From an uncultured Ruminococcus sp. (GTDB taxonomy: Bacteria; Bacillota; Clostridia; Oscillospirales; Acutalibacteraceae): a stretch of 64,000 nt of DNA. Positions 17,579 through 25,512 of this stretch are shown here, one piece after another. How positions within the stretch are numbered: position 1 is the stretch's first letter; the number at the start of each line of letters is the position of its first letter. The position numbers were made by a program, and so were the translations under genes. The notes under the pieces are model-generated. The model did not search any database. It saw only the letters and a list, made by a program, of their open reading frames with translations, and was not told the origin of the DNA. Location: contig CADBOO010000030.1 in assembly GCA_902796225.1 (NCBI GenBank), positions 1-64,000 on the forward strand, in the 5' to 3' direction.

Positions 17579-18712
17579 ATGATTCACATTCCTTTTAACG
17601 TTCCCCCGTATCTGGGGACAGAAGACAAGTATATCAAACAGGCGATCGACAGCCGCAAGATCTGCGGCGACGGCGGCTTCACCAAGAAGTGCAACGCGAA
17701 ATTCGAGGAGATGACCGGCGCAAAAAAGGTGCTGATGACGACCTCGGGAACCTCTGCGCTGGAGATGACTGCGCTGCTGTGCAATATTCGTCCCGGCGAC
17801 GAGGTGATCATGCCTTCGTACACCTTTGTGTCGACTGCAAACGCGTTCGTCCTCAGGGGCGCGACGATCGTATTCGTCGACATTCGTCCCGATACCATGA
17901 ATATCGACGAGAAGCTGATCGAAAACGCGATCACCGATAAGACAAAAGCGATCGTGCCGGTGCATTACGCGGGCGTGGGATGCGAGATGGACGTTATCTG
18001 CGATATCGCGAAACGCCACAGAATTCCGATCGTCGAGGATGCGGCGCAGGGCGTGATGGGCTTTTATAAAGGCAGGGCGCTCGGCGCGATCGGCGATTTC
18101 GGCTGCTACAGCTTCCATGAAACAAAGAACTACAGCATGGGCGAGGGCGGCGCTGTTCTGGTGAACCGTGAAAAGGACGTCGACCGCGCGGAGATCATCC
18201 GCGAAAAAGGTACCAACCGCACGCGATTCTTCCGCGGGCAGGTGGACAAGTACACATGGGTGGACGTCGGCTCGTCGTATCTGCAGAGCGAGCTGAACTG
18301 CGCGTATCTGTACGGTCAGATCGAAGACCCGGACATCATCAACAACGACCGTCTGAAAAGCTGGAACCGCTACTATGAGATGCTGTCCCCGCTCAGGGAC
18401 AAGGGCGTGATCGAGCTGCCCTTTATCCCCGATGAATGCACCCACAACGCGCATATGTTTTATATCAAGTGTAAGGATCTTGACGAGAGGACAAAACTCG
18501 CCGCTTACCTGAAGGAGGAAGGCATCGGCGCGGTGTTCCACTATATCCCGCTGCACTCGTCGCCCGCCGGATGTAAGTTCGGACGTTTTTCCGGCGAGGA
18601 CAAGTATACGACAAAAGAAAGCGAAAGACTGCTCAGACTGCCGATGTATTACGGCCTGAGCGAGGAAGATATCGAGATCGTTGCGGACAGGATCAATCGA
18701 TTCTACAAATAA
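17579..18712 (+). CDS. wecE: dTDP-4-amino-4,6-dideoxygalactose transaminase
   Basis: A 377-residue DegT/DnrJ/EryC1-family PLP aminotransferase starting MIHIPFNVPPYLG. It has TTSGTSALEMTALL, VEDAAQG and the Schiff-base Lys in SFHETKNYSMGEGGA. The length and the N-terminal PFNxPPxxG signature match WecE/RffA. That enzyme transfers an amino group from glutamate to dTDP-4-keto-6-deoxy-D-glucose, making dTDP-Fuc4N. The substrate would be made by RfbB, encoded at 21910 in the same unit. A longer frame from 17483 includes about 32 residues not seen in the family; ATG 17579 with AAGG upstream is preferred. No soluble WecD-type N-acetyltransferase is adjacent. Confidence 0.9.
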   Translation: MIHIPFNVPPYLGTEDKYIKQAIDSRKICGDGGFTKKCNAKFEEMTGAKKVLMTTSGTSALEMTALLCNIRPGDEVIMPSYTFVSTANAFVLRGATIVFVDIRPDTMNIDEKLIENAITDKTKAIVPVHYAGVGCEMDVICDIAKRHRIPIVEDAAQGVMGFYKGRALGAIGDFGCYSFHETKNYSMGEGGAVLVNREKDVDRAEIIREKGTNRTRFFRGQVDKYTWVDVGSSYLQSELNCAYLYGQIEDPDIINNDRLKSWNRYYEMLSPLRDKGVIELPFIPDECTHNAHMFYIKCKDLDERTKLAAYLKEEGIGAVFHYIPLHSSPAGCKFGRFSGEDKYTTKESERLLRLPMYYGLSEEDIEIVADRINRFYK

Positions 18713-18734
18713 TACCGATGTACGGAGGGGTTCT

Positions 18735-19910
18735 GTGAGCAAAACAACGAGAACGCTTGACAACCCGAACGGGATGAAGTTTGATATCCGTCAGACCAAT
18801 ATCGCTAAGGGCGTCGCGCTGCTGATGCTCTTCTGGCACCATCTGTTTTACAATCGCGCCGATTATTTCAATCGCTTTACAACGATGCGGATGTATAAGG
18901 GTATTCCGGTCGAATGCACCATATCCGCTTACTGCAAGGTCTGCGTCGCGGTATTTTTGCTGCTCAGCGGCTACGGACTGTACATGAGCTGGAAAAGCTA
19001 TGAGAAAAAGGTCGCCGCAAGCGGCAAAAAATTTACGATCCTGCACCAGCTGAGATTTGTGAAAAACCATCTGTTGAAGCTGATGTTCAATTTCTGGATC
19101 ATCTACATCATCTTTGTGCCGATAAGCGCATTCGTCGGCGAACAGCCGTTCTGGGTGATCTATAAAAACAGCATCCGGTATGCGCTGATCGATTTTCTGG
19201 GGCTGGCGAATCTGTTCAAAACGCCGACCATGAACGGAACATGGTGGTTCATGAGCGTGATCATCCTGTTTTATCTGCTGTTTCCGCTGATGATGTTCAT
19301 CCTCAAGCGGTCGCCGGAAGCGCTGGTGGCGATCACGGTCATCCTGACGTTTTCGCCCTATTTATACAGCATCCTGATGCGCATGACATGGTTTTCAAAG
19401 CTGACATGGCTCATCAAGGCGCATGCGTTTTTCAATCGCTACTATGTGTGGCTGATTCCGTTTGCGCTGGGGATGTATTTTGCGCGGTACGGACTGTTTG
19501 AGAGGATCGCACGGCGGCATAATACTTCGCGCAAAAAAGCGCTGGCGATGACCTGTACGATGCTGTTTGCATGCATCCTGATGAGATTGTATCTCAAGCA
19601 CAAGGTCTATTATATAGACGGCGTGTTTGCGATAGCGGTGATCCTCTTTTCCTATCTGATCCTCTCGCGGATCCCCGTGCTGAGCACGGCGCTGGAAAAG
19701 CTGGGGATCCAAAGCGGCGCGATCTTTATGTTCCATACGTTTATTTTCAGCCGCTACTTCAGGGATTTTGTTTATTCCTTCAAGTATGCGATCCCGATTT
19801 TCCTGGTATTTATCGTTATCTGTTATTGCGTATCGGTCGCTGTCATGTATCTCAAAAAGTGGACCCGATACGATAAGCTCGCGACAATGCTGACGACCGC
19901 AAAGGTGTGA
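18735..19910 (+). CDS. Acyltransferase 3 family membrane protein, GTG start
   Basis: A 391-residue polytopic membrane protein. NIAKGVALLMLFWHHLFYNR carries the family's conserved His residues, followed by about nine more hydrophobic helices and LLLSGYGLYMSWKSYEKK. It is expected to acylate extracytoplasmic sugars. GGAGGGG four bases before GTG 18735 makes GTG the start, 22 bp after wecE. It is the third member of this family in the window and the second inside this cluster, so the exported glycan probably carries more than one acyl decoration. Confidence 0.83.
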   Translation: MSKTTRTLDNPNGMKFDIRQTNIAKGVALLMLFWHHLFYNRADYFNRFTTMRMYKGIPVECTISAYCKVCVAVFLLLSGYGLYMSWKSYEKKVAASGKKFTILHQLRFVKNHLLKLMFNFWIIYIIFVPISAFVGEQPFWVIYKNSIRYALIDFLGLANLFKTPTMNGTWWFMSVIILFYLLFPLMMFILKRSPEALVAITVILTFSPYLYSILMRMTWFSKLTWLIKAHAFFNRYYVWLIPFALGMYFARYGLFERIARRHNTSRKKALAMTCTMLFACILMRLYLKHKVYYIDGVFAIAVILFSYLILSRIPVLSTALEKLGIQSGAIFMFHTFIFSRYFRDFVYSFKYAIPIFLVFIVICYCVSVAVMYLKKWTRYDKLATMLTTAKV

Positions 19911-19952
19911 TCCGATGCGGCGTTTCGCAAGAAATGAAGTAGGGTAATCCGA

Positions 19953-21875
19953 ATGAAGAATGCATTGAAAAAGCTATATGACTGCAAAATAGCGGTCGCG
20001 GCGATCCTGACGGCTTTGATGGCGACGCTGCTGTTTTGCATCTACGACCCCATCTTCGGCACCAACGACGACTATATCATGTCGATCCTGGTCCAGCACG
20101 GGGATAATCACAGCATCTTTCTGAACTTCTTTTTGGTATCGTTCAATGTATTGGCGCAAAAGGTGTTCACCGGCGTCAATATGTTCATGGTGCTCCAGAT
20201 CGCGCACGCGCTGCTTGCCTTTGTGACGATCAGCTATATCTTTTTGTCAAAGAGCCGCTCGAAGATCGGTCTGGCGGCGGCGTTCATTTTTGAGGCGCTG
20301 TTCCTGTATATGGGCGTCATCGTCGTCCAGTGGACGCACACAGCGGTCTACCTCTGCGCGGCGGGATTCTCGCTGCTGTATTACGCTTTTTTCTGCGAAA
20401 AGAGAAAAGGCGTCAAAATCTTTCAGATCATCGCATCGGCGTTTTTTGTGATTGCCGGCGGTTGTTATCGCTTTATCGTCTTTGAGGTCAGCCTTGCGAT
20501 CTTCCTGTTGATGCTCGCATGCATGTTCCTCGAAACCATCCTGACGCGCAAGGCGCGTGAGGGAGAGCTGAAAAAAGCTCTGATCGGCGGACTGAAAAGC
20601 TTTCTCGGGATCGTGATCAGCATTGCGGTGATCGTCGGGATGATATTCGGCGCGCGCATCCTCTCCGATAAGCTGAACGCCTCCGAAAGATACAGCGAAT
20701 TCAAAGAATTCAACTCGGCGCGCGCGCGCATCAACGACTATCCCGTCACGCAGTATGAGGGAAACGAGGAATTCTATAATTCCATCGGCATCAAGTCGCA
20801 GAACGACATCGCGACGATCAGAAGATACTATTACGACAGAGATTTCTTTACCACCGAACGGCTGCAGGCGATCTCGAAATTCTCGCGTCAGACCGGCGGC
20901 GGTCAGCTGAGCGTCCGGGAGATCCTTGACAAATGGCTTGACAGATTTGACAGGGTCATGCCGTTCCGGGTCGGTCACACGGCGCTGCTCGTGATGCTGG
21001 CGGTCGGCGTTTGTGCCGCCGCGGTATTGCTGTTCATTTTCAGGAACAGGCTGAAGCTGCTGTTCCCGATCCTGCTGACGGTCGCGTGGGTGATCTTCCT
21101 GTATCGGTTCCCGCCGCTGAGGGATAACTTCCCGACGTTCGCGCTGGCGGTGGTATTTGTGGTATCGTCGTACTTCTACAACCGCTACTATTTTACGGTG
21201 TGCGCGGTGCTCAGCGCCGCGGTATTCGGGCTGTACGAGTACCAGTATCTGTCCAGATTGTCCTACAGGGTGACGCTGACCTTCTTTTTGCCGGCGCTGG
21301 TCTATCTGATGGTCGCGTTCAGTCAGGACAGGCTGCGCGTGAAATACCGGTCGCTGCCCGTCCCGGGCAAGCGGTTCGTATACGGCGTGATCTCGCTGTT
21401 TGCTGCGGCGACGATCATATTCATCGGCTACAAAAACTATTACTGGAAGCCCTATACCCGCAATATCCCCGAGCCGAATCTGACCATCCAGAATTACATC
21501 AACGAGCATCCGTCGGATATCTTCGTTTACAATACAAGGCTTTATTCTGCGATAGATACCAGCCGCGACAGGTCGCTGAGGATCTCCGACGTTCCCGATA
21601 ACGCGGTGGTCTTTGCGGACTGGCAGATCTCGTCGTACTACTATGACGATCTGCTAAAGGATCACGGCATCACAAAGCTGTTTGAGGAAATGATCGATAA
21701 CGAGCATCGGCACTTTATACTGATGAAGTCGCAGATCAAATCCGTGCAGAAATTCTACAACCAGCACTACGCCGAAAAAGGCGAAACAATCAAAGCGGTC
21801 ATGGAGACCGAGCAGGATTTCAATAAATATTTCGGCGTGTATAAGATCGTGACCGAAAAAGCAGCAGAGGAATGA
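19953..21875 (+). CDS. Large polytopic membrane protein, GT-C glycosyltransferase- or polymerase-like
   Basis: A 640-residue protein with about eleven transmembrane helices in the first 500 residues and a soluble C-terminal region of roughly 140 residues. The first extracytoplasmic loop holds the acidic pair in FGTNDDYIMSI, in the place where GT-C fold glycosyltransferases keep catalytic Asp residues. Position within the cluster suggests a polyprenyl-phosphate-sugar-dependent glycosyltransferase or a Wzy-like polymerase. I do not recognise an exact family, so the function is inferred from topology and context. ATG 19953 has a weak AGGG upstream, 42 bp after the acyltransferase gene. Confidence 0.6.
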   Translation: MKNALKKLYDCKIAVAAILTALMATLLFCIYDPIFGTNDDYIMSILVQHGDNHSIFLNFFLVSFNVLAQKVFTGVNMFMVLQIAHALLAFVTISYIFLSKSRSKIGLAAAFIFEALFLYMGVIVVQWTHTAVYLCAAGFSLLYYAFFCEKRKGVKIFQIIASAFFVIAGGCYRFIVFEVSLAIFLLMLACMFLETILTRKAREGELKKALIGGLKSFLGIVISIAVIVGMIFGARILSDKLNASERYSEFKEFNSARARINDYPVTQYEGNEEFYNSIGIKSQNDIATIRRYYYDRDFFTTERLQAISKFSRQTGGGQLSVREILDKWLDRFDRVMPFRVGHTALLVMLAVGVCAAAVLLFIFRNRLKLLFPILLTVAWVIFLYRFPPLRDNFPTFALAVVFVVSSYFYNRYYFTVCAVLSAAVFGLYEYQYLSRLSYRVTLTFFLPALVYLMVAFSQDRLRVKYRSLPVPGKRFVYGVISLFAAATIIFIGYKNYYWKPYTRNIPEPNLTIQNYINEHPSDIFVYNTRLYSAIDTSRDRSLRISDVPDNAVVFADWQISSYYYDDLLKDHGITKLFEEMIDNEHRHFILMKSQIKSVQKFYNQHYAEKGETIKAVMETEQDFNKYFGVYKIVTEKAAEE

Positions 21876-21909
21876 TTTCGCTGCGATACAGAAAGACAGG
21901 TGGATTCTT

Positions 21910-22929
21910 ATGAGAATTATCGTGACAGGCGGAGCAGGTTTTATCGGCTCCAACTTTGTTTTCCATATGCTGAAGGAGCATCCCGACGACAGGATCATTT
22001 GCCTGGACAAGCTGACCTATGCGGGCAATCTCAGCACGCTGAAAGGCGTGATGGACAATCCGAACTTCCGCTTTGTGAAGGCGGATATCTGTGACCGCGA
22101 GGCGGTGTACAGACTCTTTGAGGAGGAACATCCCGATATCGTGGTCAACTTTGCGGCGGAGAGCCATGTCGACCGCTCGATCGAAGACCCCGAGATCTTC
22201 CTGAGAACCAACATCCTCGGCACGCAGGTATTGATGGACGCCTGCCGCAAATACGGGATCCGGCGTTATCATCAGGTGTCGACCGACGAGGTCTACGGCG
22301 ATCTTCCGCTCGACAGACCCGACCTGTTCTTCACCGAGGAGACCCCGATCCATACCTCCAGTCCCTACAGCTCGTCCAAGGCGGGCGCAGATCTGCTGGT
22401 GCTTGCGTATCACCGCACCTACGGTCTGCCGGTGACCGTCAGCCGCTGCTCCAACAACTACGGTCCCTATCACTTCCCGGAGAAGCTGATCCCGCTGATG
22501 ATCGCGAACGCTCTGGCGGATAAGCCGCTGCCGGTGTACGGCAAGGGCGAGAATGTCCGCGACTGGCTGTATGTGGAGGATCACTGCAAGGCGATCGATC
22601 TGATCATCCGCAAGGGCAGGGTCGGCGAGGTGTATAACGTCGGCGGTCATAACGAGATGGCAAATATCGACATCGTCAAGCTGATCTGCAAGGAACTCGG
22701 TAAGCCCGAGAGCCTGATCACCTACGTCACCGATCGCAAGGGACACGATCTCAGATATGCGATCGACCCGACGAAGATCCATAACGAACTCGGCTGGCTG
22801 CCGGAAACAAAGTTTGAGGACGGCATCAAAAAGACGATACAGTGGTATCTCGACAACAAGGACTGGTGGCAGGAGATCATCAGCGGCGAGTATCAGAATT
22901 ACTACGAAAAAATGTACGCAAACAGATAA
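21910..22929 (+). CDS. rfbB: dTDP-glucose 4,6-dehydratase
   Basis: A 339-residue extended SDR protein: MRIIVTGGAGFIGSNFV, AAESHVDRSIEDPEIF, QVSTDEVYGDL and SPYSSSKAGADLL with the YxxxK pair, plus the NNYGPYHFPEKLIP signature. It converts dTDP-glucose to dTDP-4-keto-6-deoxyglucose. In this cluster that feeds the WecE aminotransferase rather than rhamnose synthesis, as no rfbC or rfbD is visible. The rfbA thymidylyltransferase is also absent and must be elsewhere. It is the last gene of the cluster, closed by a strong terminator. Confidence 0.96.
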   Translation: MRIIVTGGAGFIGSNFVFHMLKEHPDDRIICLDKLTYAGNLSTLKGVMDNPNFRFVKADICDREAVYRLFEEEHPDIVVNFAAESHVDRSIEDPEIFLRTNILGTQVLMDACRKYGIRRYHQVSTDEVYGDLPLDRPDLFFTEETPIHTSSPYSSSKAGADLLVLAYHRTYGLPVTVSRCSNNYGPYHFPEKLIPLMIANALADKPLPVYGKGENVRDWLYVEDHCKAIDLIIRKGRVGEVYNVGGHNEMANIDIVKLICKELGKPESLITYVTDRKGHDLRYAIDPTKIHNELGWLPETKFEDGIKKTIQWYLDNKDWWQEIISGEYQNYYEKMYANR

Positions 22930-22941
22930 ATCGATTCTATC

Positions 22942-22981
22942 GGCGGCGGTTGCATGGTTTTATGCAACCGCCGCCTTTTTC
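22942..22981 (+). terminator. Strong terminator of the polysaccharide cluster
   Basis: GGCGGCGGTTGCAT (22942-22955), a 6-base loop, ATGCAACCGCCGCC (22962-22975), TTTTTCT: a perfect 14-bp stem. Confidence 0.95.
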
Positions 22982-23019
22982 TCGTCATAGGTGAGAGGCA
23001 TATTTGAAAGGGTGAGAAT

Positions 23020-23124
23020 ATGAACGATTCGGAATTTGCGTGCGTTCCCGACAAAGAACAGATCACGGAGGATACGATCGACAATCTGACGGATAACAAG
23101 GGGGATGAGGAAGATGATCGCTGA
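23020..23124 (+). CDS. Small acidic ORF overlapping the amidase start
   Basis: Thirty-four codons starting MNDSEFACVPDKEQ and ending DNKGDEEDDR, with AAAGGGTGAGA before ATG 23020. Twelve of the residues are Asp or Glu. Its last codons overlap the start region of the amidase gene in another frame, and its stop at 23122-23124 lies just inside that gene, an arrangement typical of translational coupling. I recognise no family. It may be a small phage-type accessory protein or merely a translated leader. Confidence 0.45.
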   Translation: MNDSEFACVPDKEQITEDTIDNLTDNKGDEEDDR

Positions 23125-23944
23125 CAGCAAGCTGGTCACGGATGTGATCCCCTCGCCCAACCATTCCGGAAAACGGATCTATCCCCTGACGAGGATATCG
23201 ATCCATTGTGTCGTGGGACAGTGTTACGCGTCGACGCTCGGCGAGCTGTTTGCCGACGCGGGGTATGAGGCGTCGTCGAATTACGGCGTCGGGTTTGACG
23301 GATCTATCGGGCAATATCTGCCGGAATCCTACCGGTCGTGGTGTACGTCGTCTTATGACAACGACAACAGAGCGATCACGATCGAGGTCGCGAGCGATAC
23401 CGTTGAGCCGTATAAGGTGACAAAAAAGGCATATGATGCGCTGATAAGGCTGCTGGTGGATATCTGCAGGAGAAACGGCAAAAAGAAGCTCGTTTGGTTC
23501 GGCAGCAAAAGCGCGGCGCTCAGCTATGCGCCGAAGGATGACGAGCTGGTTATGACGGTGCATCGCTGGTTCGCAAACAAGGCGTGTCCGGGGGACTATC
23601 TCTACGGTCTGCATCCGCAGATCATGGCTCAGGTGAACAGGCAGCTCGGCGGGACGTTTGAAGCTGCTTCGACCGCAGGCGCTAAGAAAACCGAAACTGC
23701 GGTCTTGACATTCAACTTCCTAGCGCGCAGCGGATATAACAACGTACCCGCGCAGGTCAAGATGCTCCAAAGGCTGTTGCGGGATATCCGGTACAGGGGC
23801 AGGGACGGCAAAGAGCTGACGATCAACAGCAGATTCGACGCAAACACGGACTATGCGGTGCGTGCTTTTCAGAAGAAAAACGGGCTGACGGTCGACGGCG
23901 TCGTCGGGCCGGCGACGTGGAAGAAGCTGACCGGCGCGAAATGA
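23114..23944 (+). CDS. N-acetylmuramoyl-L-alanine amidase with peptidoglycan-binding domain, endolysin-like
   Basis: A 276-residue protein. Residues 1-170 are an amidase_2 (PGRP-like) zinc amidase: ISIHCVVGQ supplies the first His, and VHRWFANKACPGDYLYG supplies the second His and the Cys. Residues 195-276 contain a PG_binding_1 domain (VKMLQRLLRD, TDYAVRAFQKKNGLTVDGVVGPATWKKL). There is no signal peptide, as in phage endolysins. It would cut the MurNAc-L-Ala bond. The start is ambiguous: ATG 23105 has its purine run directly adjacent, whereas ATG 23114 has AAGGGGG nine bases away. The following 122-residue protein and the small ORF before it suggest a lysis cassette left by a prophage. Confidence 0.85.
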   Translation: MIADSKLVTDVIPSPNHSGKRIYPLTRISIHCVVGQCYASTLGELFADAGYEASSNYGVGFDGSIGQYLPESYRSWCTSSYDNDNRAITIEVASDTVEPYKVTKKAYDALIRLLVDICRRNGKKKLVWFGSKSAALSYAPKDDELVMTVHRWFANKACPGDYLYGLHPQIMAQVNRQLGGTFEAASTAGAKKTETAVLTFNFLARSGYNNVPAQVKMLQRLLRDIRYRGRDGKELTINSRFDANTDYAVRAFQKKNGLTVDGVVGPATWKKLTGAK

Positions 23945-23999
23945 TGAGAACGACATTTTTTGCCGATCACCGTCCGCTTCGGCACGAGGGGAGGTCAAA

Positions 24000-24368
24000 A
24001 TGGAGGTTTTGATCGCGATCCTCTCCGGCGGCGCGGCAGTCGCGCTGATCGAAGGGCTGAGAGAATGGCTGGGACGGCGGTATGAGCGCAGAGAAAAGCG
24101 GGAAGCGCTGGCGCAGAAAAGCATCGAAAAGCGCCTGTCGGCGATGGAGGAACAGAATATCGCCCAGAGCGAGGCGCTGAAATATATCCTCTACGACAGG
24201 ATCCGGTATCTCGGTCAGAAATACATCGCCGATGGGGAGATCGATTTTGAAGACCGCAGGATCCTCAACGGGATGCACGCGGCATACCACAACGGTCTGC
24301 ACGGAAACGGCGATCTGGACAATCTGATGCGCGACGTCAACGCGCTTCACCTGAAGCGAAAAGACTGA
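24000..24368 (+). CDS. Small membrane-anchored coiled-coil protein, phage-like
   Basis: A 122-residue protein: a weakly hydrophobic N-terminal segment (VLIAILSGGAAVALIEGL), then a highly charged helix (RRYERREKREALAQKSIEKRL) and a conserved-looking LNGMHAAYHNGLHGNGDLDNLM tail. Similar small proteins accompany amidases in Firmicute prophages, where they are of unknown or holin-like role; that parallel is from memory and not decisive. GGGGAGG eight bases before ATG 24000 supports the start. It lies 55 bp after the amidase and ends in a terminator. Confidence 0.65.
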   Translation: MEVLIAILSGGAAVALIEGLREWLGRRYERREKREALAQKSIEKRLSAMEEQNIAQSEALKYILYDRIRYLGQKYIADGEIDFEDRRILNGMHAAYHNGLHGNGDLDNLMRDVNALHLKRKD

Positions 24369-24389
24369 CGGCGCATAAAAACGTCGAAA

Positions 24390-24441
24390 AAGAGGCTGTG
24401 AAGATGGAAGCGATGCTTCATTTCTTCACGGCTTCTTTTTG
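24390..24441 (+). terminator. Terminator of the lysis-like cassette
   Basis: GAGGCTGTGAAG pairs with CTTCACGGCTTC (one G-T pair and an inner GAAG/CTTC), followed by TTTTT. Confidence 0.75.
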
Positions 24442-24551
24442 TTCATGCGGCTCTATATTTCCGATCCGGAACAAAGAGCGTTTCGATGGCTGTTTCCCCG
24501 GAAAATCCATAAAAATTCGGGGTAAATCATCGCGGATTTTGGTGAATATCA
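24442..24551. other. Intergenic stretch without recognised features
   Basis: About 110 bases between the cassette terminator and the phosphatase promoter. I see no gene or clear structure here. Confidence 0.5.
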
Positions 24552-24580
24552 TTGACACATAATCCGGCAGATGGTATAAT
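24552..24580 (+). promoter_or_regulatory. Perfect consensus promoter of the phosphatase-kinase operon
   Basis: TTGACA-N17-TATAAT. The roughly 145-base leader that follows carries an AT-rich inverted repeat TTATTATT (24614-24621) with AATAATAA (24634-24641). It also carries an AAGGAGG at 24669-24675 that is not followed by a start codon. Confidence 0.9.
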
Positions 24581-24733
24581 AACTCTGATTATGGGGCATT
24601 ATTATTTGATGGCTTATTATTCGTTTAAAGAAAAATAATAACGCCGGAAATACTCAGAAAGATCCTGCAAGGAGGACGCCTTTCCCAAAGAAAAACGGTT
24701 TGTACCGTCTGCGGCAGAAAGGCAATTCGGTCT

Positions 24734-25501
24734 ATGAGATTTTTAACAGCAGCTTATACGGATAAAGGAAACGTAAAACAGACAAATCAGGATTCAGCGC
24801 TCGTGATGGAGGCGGAGTCCGACGCGGGGAATATCCTGCTGACGGTGATCTGTGACGGCATGGGCGGTCTTGCAAAAGGCGAGGTCGCCAGCTCGACCGT
24901 GATCGAAGCGTTCATTCGCTGGTTTGAGACCGATCTGCCGCATATCGTGGCGCTGCCCGATCCCGAAAGGGAATTGTTCAGCGACTGGCGAAAGATCGTT
25001 CAATCCTGCCATCAGCGGATCCTTTCGTATTCCGCCGCTCAGAGAATCACCATGGGTACGACGCTCAATGCGGTCCTGTTTATGCGCGGCAGATACTATA
25101 TCGTGAATGTCGGCGATTCCCGCGCGTATCATCTGACGGATTCCGTTCGCTGCCTGACAAAAGACCACTCCTATGTACAGCGCGAGATCGACATGGGCCG
25201 CATGACCCCCGAAGAAGCGCTTGTCAGCCCCCAGCGCAGCGTGCTGCTGCAGTGCGTCGGCGCGGGCGAATATGTCGAGCCGGAGTTCTTCTGCGGCGAT
25301 CTGCGTCCCGGCGAAACTTATCTGCAGTGTTCCGACGGTTTCAGACACGTGATCACCGACGCCGAGATCTATCAGTATTGCAGCCCCGCGGCGTCGACAG
25401 ACGAACAGCTGATGCTGGACAACATCGTCTATCTGACAAATCTCAACAAATACAGACGCGAGAGAGATAATATCACGGTTATCCTGGTGAAGACGGAGTG
25501 A
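24734..25501 (+). CDS. prpC: PP2C-family Ser/Thr protein phosphatase
   Basis: A 255-residue PPM phosphatase with all metal-binding motifs: TNQDSALV, ICDGMGGLAKGEVAS, NVGDSRAYHL, TKDHSYV, QCSDGF and the final RDNITVILV. It dephosphorylates Ser/Thr phosphoproteins in the cytoplasm and is the normal partner of the Hanks-type kinase that begins 11 bp downstream. AAAGG eleven bases upstream is a rather distant SD for ATG 24734, but the conserved N-terminus MRFLTAAYTDKGNVKQTNQD starts there. Confidence 0.94.
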   Translation: MRFLTAAYTDKGNVKQTNQDSALVMEAESDAGNILLTVICDGMGGLAKGEVASSTVIEAFIRWFETDLPHIVALPDPERELFSDWRKIVQSCHQRILSYSAAQRITMGTTLNAVLFMRGRYYIVNVGDSRAYHLTDSVRCLTKDHSYVQREIDMGRMTPEEALVSPQRSVLLQCVGAGEYVEPEFFCGDLRPGETYLQCSDGFRHVITDAEIYQYCSPAASTDEQLMLDNIVYLTNLNKYRRERDNITVILVKTE

Positions 25502-25512
25502 GGTGAGAACGC

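Noticed and set aside
17417..18763. Long minus-strand open frame opposite wecE
   Set aside because: It is a shadow of a well-conserved aminotransferase gene, with unusual composition rich in Val, Asp, Arg and His.
20247..21509. 420-codon minus-strand frame opposite the polytopic membrane protein
   Set aside because: Its composition is Arg/Asp/Gln-rich without any domain; the plus-strand frame has coherent transmembrane topology.
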